In this document: piece after piece, positions 12,778-23,889 of the stretch | Position numbering within the stretch: the stretch's first letter is position 1 | Layout of the letters: each line of letters begins with the position of its first letter | Assembly: GCF_002443255.2 (NCBI RefSeq) | Contig: NW_019211458.1 | Span: 18,223,939-18,287,938, forward strand | Direction of reading: 5' to 3' | Source of the DNA: Varroa destructor | Taxonomy: Eukaryota > Arthropoda > Arachnida > Mesostigmata > Varroidae | DNA length: 64,000 nucleotides | Translations under genes and position numbers: made by a program | The notes under the pieces: generated by a model | Told to the model about the DNA's origin: nothing | The model's input: the letters and a program-made list of their open reading frames with translations, nothing else | Database searches by the model: none

Positions 12778-14138
12778 ATCTGTTTGTTTGTAAAACAGCT
12801 TGTAATAACAAGCGCGGCACGTGCACTACGTGTCGTGAGCATCCAGCAGGTTTTGCAGGAAACAAAATATAACAGTGGACCGTAGATTGATCGCAGCTGA
12901 TCGCCGAGTAACTTACCGTATGCGAGTCTAGGTTTAATCTGTTATTTAAGTGTTGGACCTTAATCATAATACTTCTTATAAGTAAATCGACATAATAGCC
13001 CCTTATCTGCGCAAAGAGAGGGCAAATGCAATGATACATAAGTAGTGTCTTCATCGTCTTCAAATAAAGCTCAGATTTGGGAAGACTAAATTATCCGCAA
13101 TTAATGACGCAGTGTAAAGGTTGAACGCATATTGGTGATAGATTTATCTTATTAGTAATAATTATTGGAACTTCCATATATGAAAGCCTCCATGGCTACT
13201 CCCGCAAAACAGTATATCTACTTTAAAACATCGTTTTTCTTTGTTTCTCATAGTATCTGTTTGTAGAGCCAGTCTGCAGGAGACTTACAAATGGTCGTAC
13301 ATATATCGCAAATGTATAATCGCATCTCTTTGGCCTTCGATCTGAGCACCGTTCATGGCTTATCAAGCGTTTTTCTACGGTGCTAACTGTTTCTCTGTAA
13401 ACTGTAATCTGTTTGAATAATTAAAATCGACTTATTTAAATAAGCTTGCTAAGGTATTTTACCGAATCCATCAGATCTAAGAGCTTTGTTTAATCCTATT
13501 CACCCAACATGTGTATGTATTAGAATTGGATCTTACATAGAACAAGTACATTATCTTTGCTTTGTACGTGGTGGAAGAGGGATTGCGCCCAGCCGTAATG
13601 CTATAGCGAAACAAGTTCTGGGTACGGTACATTGCACCAGAGATGAATTTATATAGGATATATACAGGATAACAGGGTTGAAATCAATAAGTTTTTCCAA
13701 TATCCCGAACCCGTAAAGACTCTCCATTCCAACAGCAGGGTCCGTTGACAAGTTCCTGCGACTGTGCCAGTGCTCTCTAGTAAAAATTACAGAGTTCAAA
13801 CGCAGTATCAAACAGAGATTGGTAACTACGATAAGTTGTAAAATTTGAAAAAAAACAACAACGACATATTTCAACTCCACTTTCGTTGCTTAACGTCAAC
13901 TCATTTCATTATTAGTTTGCTTAACTTCAGCAATGGCTTCAAAAACATCATGAAGCTCTTCAGGGCAAATACACCACCAGCTTTAACCAGAACAGGTTCT
14001 ACAGCCTCTACTATCACCTTTTACACAAGAAGCCTCTAAAAAGCAATACCCATTTGAAGGTTACATAGGTCATGTCGCGAGCCAACAGTCACGTTTAATC
14101 CAGTTAACGAACTGTCGTCATCGTTTCGTTTTCTATAG

Positions 14139-14853
14139 GTATATGCAAAACGAGCCATGAATCCAGATACATAGAGACAATGTCTCAGCTTCTACCGCAT
14201 TCTCTCTTTCGACAGGGTGGAAACTGCGTCTCGAATAGACCCGCCGCGGAGGGTGCCATGCATAAAGCGTGTTTTTTTTCCCCTTTAATCAGGTCGTGTG
14301 CCAGTTTCTTAATTCAGATTTAGTTTCAACAAAAATTCATCTGCTTTAGCATTATTGAGTGCCGCTGACGCTCAGCACTGATCCCTTTGCTCCTTCAAAT
14401 TTTTCGGGATCATTCAGCTACGTATTTCGAAAAGGCTAGAAATTCTTCTAGTCTTTTTCTTATTATTTCTGGCAGATAGTCATAGTAATAATGATGATAA
14501 TAATAATTTTAAGATCGTAATAACAGCAACAGATCTATTAGCAACGATGAATCGGTTTTTTACATAGTTACTCGGCGAATATATGATACATTTTTCGTTT
14601 CAACTGTTTATACTTTAAGTAAACATAAAAAGTTTCCTTTTACATGTGGTACGGTCGTCTCAATCTTGACTGGATTGACTACCGATCAACACGCAATCGA
14701 ACCGAAGGATCTTCAACAACTGTTAGCCACCCGTCTAACTAGATCGAACGATATGCGCTACTCAACGAGTCCCTTATGGAAAACGTCCAACGACATTCAA
14801 ACACTCTACCAACGCCGATTAAGGCGGAAAAGACTAAAAACTGCTCCCGTCCG
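14139..14853 (+). CDS. candidate pair of exons, unrecognised basic protein
   Basis: Exon 14139-14252 follows a strong acceptor (CGTTTCGTTTTCTATAG). It reads ICKTSHESRYIETMSQLLPH and leaves in phase 1 at a weak GTGCCA donor. Exon 14568-14853 follows GGTTTTTTACATAG, enters in phase 1, and stays open for 94 codons to a good CCG/GTAAGG donor in phase 2. It ends in a strongly basic run (LYQRRLRRKRLKTAPVR). The second exon, with both a good acceptor and a good donor over 286 nt, is the better of the two. Neighbouring exons on either side were not found, and no domain is recognised. Confidence 0.28.
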
Positions 14854-15316
14854 GTAAGGAGATACAATGTGTTTTCAATCTACAACATATCTTCACAGAC
14901 TTCCTCGTCTTTATGAATTTCAGCATTTATTTATTCGATTAGAGCTATTACTATAAACTGAATCAAGGTCCGTGATGACAAACATCTAGGTAGTCTACTT
15001 CAGAAGAAAAAAACAGTTGAAGGACTGTATACAACTTAATGCAACAAAAATTCTGGATGGAACTAAAATTGTAACTTAATATAATAATCTATATATTCTG
15101 TAGAATAGACGAACACTGTAACATTAGAGTGCTTTCAATAATGCTACCCCGGTCATACTTAGAGACATTCCTAGCAAACAACGTAATATAGCGCTTCATT
15201 TTAAGACAGAAGGTAAATCTACCTAATGCTAACCGGTTTTACGTTTTTCGATGACCAAACTAGCAGGTCAAATACAGGCCACGACACTGTCCGACAGTTG
15301 GCAGCTCTGACCCGAG

Positions 15317-15805
15317 TCAACGAGCAATCACCAAAACAATAAAACGCAAAAGATCCAACCACATCCAATTCATCTCCGTACCTGGCTTTAGCTTCCATGT
15401 TCCTCGCGTCGACCGGGCAGGCATCGCTGCCACTGCCACCACTAGTGGCTTTCCATGGGCCTGTGGGCAGTCGACAGTTCCATCTCTGCTGTTGCTAAGG
15501 TGCAGTCTGGCTAACGACAGGCGATCGATAATCTAGTACAGCAACGCGCTGCTCTATGCTTGATCATGCCGTTCATATTATAACCAGTGCTAGCAACTGT
15601 ACATCGACGCCATCGACCTCCTATACGTGCCCTGGTCTACACCATGGCCCCTGCGGAAACTGGCCAGGTACATCGTCGTCGATACTGCTGCCGCAGGTCA
15701 TAATAACGGAATTGATCGTTGAGACTATTTCATTCTCACGTACGGCAGCCCGCAACAGCTCGCCGTAGTTCGCGAGGCCCGAGGAAGGCCTTGGTTTTGG
15801 CCAAG
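15317..15805 (-). CDS. candidate two-exon 3' end with hydrophobic tail
   Basis: Exon 15805-15627 follows an excellent acceptor (CTTATGTGTTTCTGCCTGTGTATAG) in phase 1, is open for 59 codons (including LANYGELLRAAVRENEIV) and leaves in phase 0 at GTATAG. Exon 15532-15317 enters in phase 0 after a 94-nt intron and runs 71 codons to TGA. It ends in a hydrophobic tail, MNWMWLDLLRFIVLVIAR, as in tail- or GPI-anchored proteins. The block is GC-rich compared with its flanks. Cysteines are sparse and no domain is recognised. The plus strand is partly open here too, so this is a gene-model suggestion only. Confidence 0.28.
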
Positions 15806-16262
15806 CTATACACAGGCAGAAACACATAAGAAGTGAGTGTCTTTCGAAGCTGTGTATCACAAAGAGATCTCAGTTACTTTAATACCTCAAAGACGGTTTT
15901 ATGCAAGAATTAGGTTAACCTGTAACGCTCAGCTTAGGTGTCATGGGTATCCATAAGCAATAACGCGATCAATATTTCGAGGACATCTTTCGACGTCCGA
16001 TCAATAATAATCCGATCTGACAAATAACGTTATTTTTTATGTAACGTGGAAACAAAGCAACGGAGTGCTATGAAGACAGGTCTTATGACTGTGCTGCTGT
16101 GATGTGTTGTGATAATAATCTGCAATTACTGTTCTAAGAGAGAGAGAATGATAAGAATATTATAGAATATTGGCATAAATACCTGCATCTGTCCTGTTAC
16201 CGGTTTCGAGCACAAAAACTAGAAAATTTTTAAGACATATTTTTTCTTGACGCCAGACGCCA

Positions 16263-16492
16263 TTATAAGTTCACCGTAATCTTTGAAACCTCTCTGTTCC
16301 CCCCAAGTCCCAGGTCACCAGATAAATTCTTATTTCCAGCCAGCGTCTTCAAGTAGGGTTCTGCCTTCTCAGCGCGTAGCAACCTCTGATAGAACAGGTT
16401 CACCCTTACATAGAAAACGTGCCTAATTTCGTAAAAAAACTCGAACATATCCTTCGAAGAGAATATCCTCGAATAATGCGAGTGCGTAACTC
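16263..16492 (-). CDS. candidate terminal exon, unrecognised
   Basis: The acceptor is one of the best in the window (GTTCTTTTTGATTGCATATTCAG), followed by 75 open codons to TAA. The predicted stretch includes FYEIRHVFYVRVNLFYQRLL and a Gly-rich tail (SGDLGLGGNREVSK). An internal TAT/GTAAGG could be a donor, which would make it a short internal exon. It lies on the same strand as, and 460 bases upstream of, the 15805-15317 model, and could belong to the same gene if spliced at a weak GTGACC in phase 1. No domain recognised. Confidence 0.27.
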
Positions 16493-16499
16493 CTGAATA

Positions 16500-17769
16500 T
16501 GCAATCAAAAAGAACAGTCCGTTACAATGCACTTTACCCTGAATCGCATCTCACTTTGAAACTGATGACGCTTTGGATTCTGAAAGGGGAATTCCTGCAC
16601 CAGTTGTCACGTACACAGTATCGGTTCATCACGCGTCCTGCAGTGCAACTTCGTGTTGTATAAACTGATTTATTTGCAGGACTTTTAGAACGCCACCGAC
16701 TTATCGCAAGATCTGTTTGTTCTTATAGACATTCTTCTCATCTCTCGGCTTCCCATAATCGATTGCAAATATCGTGGTATTATGCTTTCATTACCACCGG
16801 CAAGCACACTGTTACAAGCACATAAACGCACTTAATTGACCCAAAAACCAACATATCTCTATTTTATTTACTAGTGGACAGCAAATGGCCCGAATTGCTT
16901 ATCCGCGGCCCACAAAACGTACTTCTAGGTAGCGACTGAACAGATTACGTGACATCATAAACCCTTGTTTCTAGCCTAATAAGGGCAAAAGAAAAGCTAT
17001 ATCTTTTTCGACCCCTGTGGACAATTTGATAGACCGTTATTGGTGTATATATATATATATATATATCATATTTACCGATGTTTTATGATCCGATGTGCCT
17101 TTGTCGAAGAACATGTTAACCATCAATTTGAATCCTCCTAGTAAGCCGTCCTAAGTACGTACTTAGCCTTCTGGTTACCGCTGATTTTAAAGCCCCTGCT
17201 GTTATGCAAGCTCTTAAATGCATCCCGTAAGCCAATGTAATGTAAGAATCTTCATTTAAGAAGTGCACTCGGCATTCGGTGCCAGAAAACTGCCCGTGCA
17301 AGAGCCTTCGGGTGAGTACCATGTCTATCGGATATACACCGAAACGGTACTGTCCTATTTGTCAAGCCAGCCTCAAAGAAGCCAGGACATTATTTGATAG
17401 CCTAGCAACCTTAAATGTGTACCCTAGTAAATTTCCTTTGTTTAAATTGAATGAAATTGCTTGACATGTTAACTGGTGGACTAGCAAATGGGTCTATCTA
17501 ACGCCAATGGCCAATGTGGGCATGCGAGCCAAAATTTGATAAGGCGGGTGCGTGTACATAGTTTCTATGTAAGGATAAGTCTTAAAAATAGAAAGTACTA
17601 AAATACATTGAGGATAGAAAAATATCAGCCGTTTTTAGGGCAAAATTGGCATTTTTCAATAGTAATTCGGATGACTTTTTACCACGATTATTTTAGAACT
17701 TCCGAGGTATATGGGCTAACGAGTGTGAAATATGATTTTTGCGTTATTTCATTGAAACTAAATTAACAC
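16500..17769. other. no supported gene
   Basis: Mostly AT-rich, with one TA repeat. A GTGAGT donor at 17311 follows a short Cys-rich frame (KSLRVS region), but no convincing acceptor precedes it. Confidence 0.35.
17046..17066 (+). repeat. (TA)n microsatellite
   Basis: Uninterrupted TA dinucleotide run of about 21 bases. Confidence 0.9.
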
Positions 17770-18417
17770 TGTCAAGAAAGTTCTGCAGAAACCTAAACGG
17801 ACGATAGTCAGATGGTGCAAGATGGAAACTATATGGCGGACGCATTGAAATTTCCCATGATTTAAATTTTTGCCGAGTAGCTAGATGAGTGTGTGGTCTG
17901 GCACTGTTATGGCAAAAGACGACGTTTTACCTATTCATTAATTTTTGTTTACCAAATTGTTGTAATCTTATTAATCGTTACTAGTAGAGGTCTACCGCAA
18001 TTGTCTTGCCCGGCCGAAGCAGTGATTCCTTTTCAATTCACTAAGCACATAACGTTACGTTATTTGATTTCAGTCCGCGTTTTTCTGCAGATTCCCCTCT
18101 ACACATTTATGTATGTAATCTATTTTTCATCACCCGTGATAACCTGCTTAAAAAAAGGGCGCGATTTCATCATGTTTCAGTTCAAGTTTTGCAGGGAAAG
18201 ACGATCGAGTAATCATCCTTCTTTTCGCTATTTGATGATCGATGTTTAGTTCCTTGACGATGTCGTGTCTACTCACGCGCTCGTCTTGCTCAACTTCCGT
18301 AATTTCATCAAGCTGTTCCTGCAGTTGGTCAACCACGGCTACTACGGAGTAACATATTTCACACTGAAGTTTCCGCAACGCGGCAGAACTACTTTTAGGC
18401 CCGTTTTCTTTTTTCAC
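17770..18417 (-). mobile_element. decayed mariner (Tc1/mariner) transposase relic
   Basis: Read on the minus strand, pieces of a mariner transposase are recognisable in order. An HTH region (about 18375-18225) contains DERVSRHDIVKELNIDHQ. After a gap comes KHDEIAPFF, then KQVITGDEK (about 18180-18130), which holds the first catalytic Asp. A C-terminal part (17923-17770) contains VVFCHNSARPH, RPPYSFHLAPSDY and FLQNFLD. Lesions are plain. A one-base gain in a T-run shifts frame between APFF and KQV. The Trp codon after TGDEK is a TAG stop, with another stop a few codons on. The linker and WVPH region between the HTH and the first Asp is missing. In the second catalytic motif the usual HQDNARPH reads HNSARPH, so its Asp is lost; the Asp of APSDY remains. 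I found no clear terminal inverted repeats or flanking TA duplication. Motif knowledge is from memory of the mariner family. Confidence 0.75.
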
Positions 18418-18419
18418 AA

Positions 18420-21400
18420 TACATCGTGTCGGTAAACAGTCCTTAGTTTTCCTTTAGGGCTCTGGGCAGTATTTGTGCCTTTATGGTAACAAAATCGAAA
18501 AATTTCATACACCTTCAGAGCGCTTCGTTTCAACAATCCTAGCGTCTGCAGAGCTCAAACGAACTCCTGCGAACGCCACCAAGGCCGTCGCGACGCGACT
18601 CACGCAATCTGAGATACGTAACCTTTAAAGCTGTCTAGCTACAAAAATGGTCAATAGTTTTTTGACAAAGCAACATTTTAATACTAAATGTTTGTACGAA
18701 CTAAGAAAAACACAAGCAAATATCTAGGAAAATTCGGTTAGCTTCGAACATTATAATGACAAGTGCCGCTTTTGCTTGTGCTATACAGGACTGAATGTTG
18801 TTCTCCTGACACTCAACCAATTCACTGCTTCGTTTACGAACCTAAATTATATTCAATAGATTTTTTCTAATGGCATTAGTTCTCAATAGTCTTTATCAAT
18901 CGTCGACAGATCAAGTCACTTTGAATCCCGTCGAGTTTTCGAAATGGGCTACACCCATTTTTAAGGCCGAAAACGATCTGTTCTCAATTTTAGCTGTGCG
19001 AAAACGGACCTATTATCCCTGGGTCGAAATTTGTATATTCCTAGTTTCGAACGGCTAGTCTACTACGGCTTTGGCCTGTTTATCGGCAAGTGGGGTGCGT
19101 GAACCCTCTTAGCTGGTATCTGTCATAACGCATTATACATTATATGACACTGTGATGTTTTTGTTGAAGCCGAGGAAATGATCTGTTTGTCGTCAGTTTT
19201 GCAATTAATGACGATTCTGCCTTGTGTGTGTATATTATTTGTATTTTTGTGAATGTTGGATGGTCCATGAAATATCTATGCCTATCTCCTTTGCTGTATT
19301 GCGATAGCCGCTAGCAATTGCGTACGGAATAAATGTTCTGTTTATCTGTATTGGAAAACTCTGCACAATGGATTTCGAATATAGTATCGAGGATGTCTCG
19401 TCAATGCTCAAGCTTGCAGATGCTCAAAGAACGAGGTACGGGTGCATTTTAATTGAGCGCAAAACATCGTTTTGCCTGACACATTTCATCAATATCATCT
19501 CTATGATCTAATGGGCGTGCATAGAAGATAAGCTCTAAAGCGCCATAACATTCACAGCAAGACCGCGAAATTCGAACCTTGGTTTAAACAAGCTGAGCAA
19601 GAAAAACATTCTTTTTTAGCTAGGGTTCATTGACCAAGGAAAAGATTTCGGCTTTGCCTAGAACAGGGCACATGTGCAAGACCTGTAACCGCGAAACGGT
19701 TCTTCTCCAAAGCCGCATCATAGGATACATTTTTCCTCTTTTAGCAGTTCTAACGAGCATTTCTTATTGATTGGCTCTCAAGTCTTAATTTGATAAAACA
19801 TCATATTTCCACAAGCTTTACCATTCATCATCATCACTATTGATATTGACAGGCACAAACCAGCCGAATATAAGATTGTTTTGTATGTAATTTTCATCAT
19901 TACTGGTAGTTTGCTGCTTGTTGTTTTATTTTACGACACGCAACCTGCGTACGAGGCAAAATAATAAGCTATTTACCCTATTTAAGTGTAACGTATCTTG
20001 TAGATAACTTACTGACTAGAGTTAAATCATATAAGAACTTAGTAAAGCGCGTACACGTTTTGTCCTGTTCTACGTCAGTCCGGCTACTTCGCGACTTGTA
20101 AGGTAAGCCACTAATATCTGTGAAACGGTTGAAATTATTTTCTTTGGCTATACTTTATTCTCATCTGTCGTAGAGGTAGTCAATGACTTCCTGTACATCA
20201 GCCATTAGGTGACTCGTAGCATTCTCAGCCTCCCACGTATACTTTTTTGGGACTCGATGTAAAGCATAAAATCGATCGAGTATCTTAAGTGTTGACGGCT
20301 GTATTAAAAAAAACTATTAAGCGCTCGACGCAAGGCGAGCATCAAGACACAGAGTATGATTTACTATTTTCAACAGTACTTCCCTCAAATGGCTTTTCCG
20401 TCTCGGACGTTCCGAAAACAATTCATTAGTTTTACTACTTGAAACGTTCATAGTATATGTTCTCATTCACTCTTGTGACGTACACCGAAACCCTCCGTAA
20501 CAAGTCCGAGAGCAAAATAAGCTTCTAGATGAAAACGTACTAGAGAGATAGAAATCAAAACAGAATTTCTCTAAATGACGAATTCATAAAGCTTGCTGTC
20601 AATCATGCTTCACCGTATTTGTGGGGAAGCAGTTCCCTGCATGTATCATCTCCCACCAACCAGTTTCAATCATCAAATTTGTTTTCTGGGACAAAATCGT
20701 TCGCAACATTCGTTCACTGAAGCCGTTCCTAAGCACTGCTTTTATACGATAACCTTTTGTCGCCTATCACATCGCCTGCGCTTGGTGTTTCTATTGTAAC
20801 TGCTATCAAATAATAACAATTTTCCAAATGTACGTTGTCAATTATTCTACCTCTCTCTAATCTTGAGAACCTCACTCTCAAAACCTCAGCATGCCCATTG
20901 CACAATATCGATACATAAAACTAATTTAATAGAAGAATCATCATCAAATAGTATGTGGGACATGCAGGCAGACACGGACAAATACGCTAAAATATCGTAC
21001 ATGAATTTCTGCGGCAGCGTCCGATTTGTGTGTTCATAGGTCATTTTACAGAAAAAAGCTTGTACGATAAATAACATGTGCTTGTTATTTATCGACCACG
21101 GACGTGAAATTCATTGAAAAATCGAGAGACACAGACTCAAGCAGCAAACATCGGGTTCCTAGCTGTCGCTCGATTGGTTAAATCCACGGTAGCAGCAGTA
21201 ATTGCAGCGCGAACGTCGTCCCTAGCAGGGACATAGCAATCGAGATTGCAGTGGTTGTACTGTGTCGGACCCGAGCGCCGTAGTATCTAGTACTTATTTC
21301 ATTCCTTCTCATGCAGGTTCCGCTGGAGTTGCTTCCGCCGCAGTCGGCATCGCCACCCACGTTTAGCAGCATAGACCCATATAGCTATTGGCCATCTCAA

Positions 21401-22800
21401 ATACGTTTCGATACATTTGCATGTATACAGAACGACTGTAGAGACACGCAGGCTAACCAGTGCCCCACGTAGTCCGTATCTGTTGACCACATCAAGCGTT
21501 TTGCCTGTCTCCCCCATGTACGATTAGATATATTTCCAACACGCAGATTCAGATACAGACTCTTGACAGTCCTGAATACACCACGGTAGATGGTACGTAG
21601 AGAGCATTAGCAGCCGAGACTTACGATATCGTCCCGAAGATCCCCCGAATGATCAGTTAATTCATGAGCGTCAACGAGGTAGTCGGATGGTCGACTAAAA
21701 GACAGAACGACGCTTTATCGGAGCACAGTCTTTGCCATCCTGACTTGATTTTTACAGTTCAACATCTTTTAAGATGTCGCCAGTAACTATGCTGATGCTA
21801 TTGCTGTTGTCGTCGGTTTCGAACGGCTTTTTGTCGTGTGCGAACGTTCCGGACGAGAACAACAATAAGCGAGTATTAGAAAAATTCAGCTGTGATTAGC
21901 GGACTCTAAAAATGGTCGGCTTGTAGAAGCGGACTTTAAAAATAGTAAAATGATTAACGATCATTACCTTGTGTGGAGTCCGTCGCGGCGGAAAGCACAG
22001 GCGAATTACATTGGACCTCGCAGACCTTTGTTGTTTCTGTTGACAGGGTGTATTCGTACGTAACACAACTTGTCTAATCCCCGTTCACTGAATTAATGTT
22101 GACTTCTCGGTGGGGTTGTCCTGCAGGTTGCTTCTCTCGTCCACTTCACCCCGGTTCTGAATTCGCACTCAACGGTCTGACACGCCTTAACACTGGTATA
22201 TTCACGTTAGATCGCACGTTATGATGAACACGTACCTCAAAGGTGTATCCAACTCGTAGGTTTTATACCGTCTTGATGGCGAAGCAACTCTCGTGCTGAC
22301 ACTGGCTACAACAACATGTGTACGTATTACTTCACAGAGTACGCTCTGTTTTCCAGTCCACGTGATACGATGCTTTTCAAGGTGTTAGGAAGCGTATCAG
22401 ATGTTTACGATTCGGACTTTCCAAAGTGTTTCACGTACACGCTGGCCAGCAAAGAGAAAGTAGCAAACAAATGAATATTTAGTGTTGGCACGTTGCAGAT
22501 ATCTCTTCCTCCGTATCCGTAAGTGTTAGGGGTGCGTGACTCCGCGAAGCAGAACTAGTCGTCGCCACGATCGTCGCGAATGTAATTCATCAATCTAGAA
22601 GTCATGTGATTTAGCCGCAACAAGACTTGTCTGCTGACTGACTCATGGCTGTATCGCTCGCCGGATTACCGCAGCTACTCACGCACCGGTCAAGCTATGG
22701 TTGTGGCTTGATCTGGCTTCGGTATCGACTAACGTCGGCGAAATACGGATAACTGATAAAACTGACCAACGCGACGACTGAACCAACAAAACAGGGAAAA
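18420..22800. other. no supported gene
   Basis: No exon chain with agreeing phases was found. The first 200 bases may hold the unrecognisable N-terminal part of the mariner relic. Confidence 0.35.
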
Positions 22801-22919
22801 CGATTAGGCCGTAGCCGCCTTAGAGGATGATTGTACGACGCGGCTAAATAAGAAATCGCGTTTTGGGCACAAAATCGTCGTTATCGCTTGCTGACGATAA
22901 TACGAGAATAGACCCAGCT

Positions 22920-23407
22920 CTAACAACAGGGGTCGCTGAAAGTACTGCGCATGGTGGAGTTGTAACACTGCGACACACCAGATGATCCTACGACTATAAA
23001 GGCCCGTCTCTCGCTGCTGCAGCAGCAAAACTGTACACTTGTACATATGGCGTGTGTCGGTCGCCAGCGTTTTTGGCGCCCAGCGAACAAACACCAGGTA
23101 CTTGTAATGTCTGCTATCTGGTAGTAGGTACCTGGATGTCCGCCCGCCTGGCTGCAACTGCCATTCGAGATCCTGCTCCCGCTACTATGAACGGTAGCTG
23201 TCGTAGCGATTCCGTTAGCAGCAGCGGCGGCAGCAGTAGAAACAACGACTTTCTGGCTCTCTTACTCTCCCAACTGCGATTCTACGCCTTCCTCCTCCTT
23301 CATGATGTCTATCATGCTTTCTTGATCCTCGACTCTTACGCTGGTTGGTGGCCAACCAGAAGCAAACGGTCGACGTTGCGACAGTTGCGGACGCTTGAGG
23401 AGCCTGG
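22920..23407 (-). CDS. candidate two-exon block in GC-rich region
   Basis: Exon 23407-23266 follows the acceptor GATTCAACTCTACAG in phase 1. It is open for 46 codons, including an acidic run (VRVEDQESMIDIMKEEEGVE), and leaves in phase 2 at an AGA/GTAAGA donor. The 81-nt intron has a CTGCTAACGG branch-like site and ends CCGTTCATAG. Exon 23184-22920 enters in phase 2 and runs 87 codons to TAG. It is Ser-, Gly- and Cys-rich (starting SGSRISNGSCSQAGGH). A 127-codon plus-strand frame (23052-23435) and a 117-codon minus frame (22804-23157) overlap this block, so the reading frame needs transcript evidence. No domain recognised. Confidence 0.28.
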
Positions 23408-23889
23408 CTGTAGAGTTGAATCGAGTCGAGTTTAGCTGCCAGACCGCCGAGTTAGCAAAGATGCTCTGTAGCAGCGTTCGTCGAGTAGTACGTAAAGAAG
23501 CGTTTTACCACTGTACCATTAATACCAGTGTTGCACTGCTACTAATGCGTACGTTGCCTCAAACGTCAAAAATGTGAAGAAGATCTAAAAGAGAGTCCCC
23601 CGCATTCTATCATTTATAGTGATAGTACATCTATAGTGATAATAACAAGAATAGCAGCAGCAGCGGCAATATTGCTATCAACCTGCAAATATATATATAA
23701 ATATAGATACGATACACATATAAATGGCGTATCTTAGTAGCACGTGAACTTCTGGCTGCACCGGAGAGGACGATTGGGGAAAATGGGGGGACTGGTAGAG
23801 GACAAGTGTTCCACGAAAGAGAAGGAAGGGCGAGTTTAGCACGGACAGCCTCAAGCAAAACCCTTTGTTCGAAGATCGATTTACCATTA

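Noticed and set aside
13551..13880. 109-codon minus-strand frame with a hydrophobic start.
   Set aside because: No splice support or recognised family; the plus strand and a third frame are also partly open. Length within chance.
19565..19590. Minus-strand GGTTCGAAT, like a tRNA B box.
   Set aside because: No A box, acceptor stem or cloverleaf could be built around it.
23052..23435. 127-codon plus-strand frame, second longest of the window.
   Set aside because: Lies in a GC-rich block where stops are rare on both strands. The minus strand has better splice signals.
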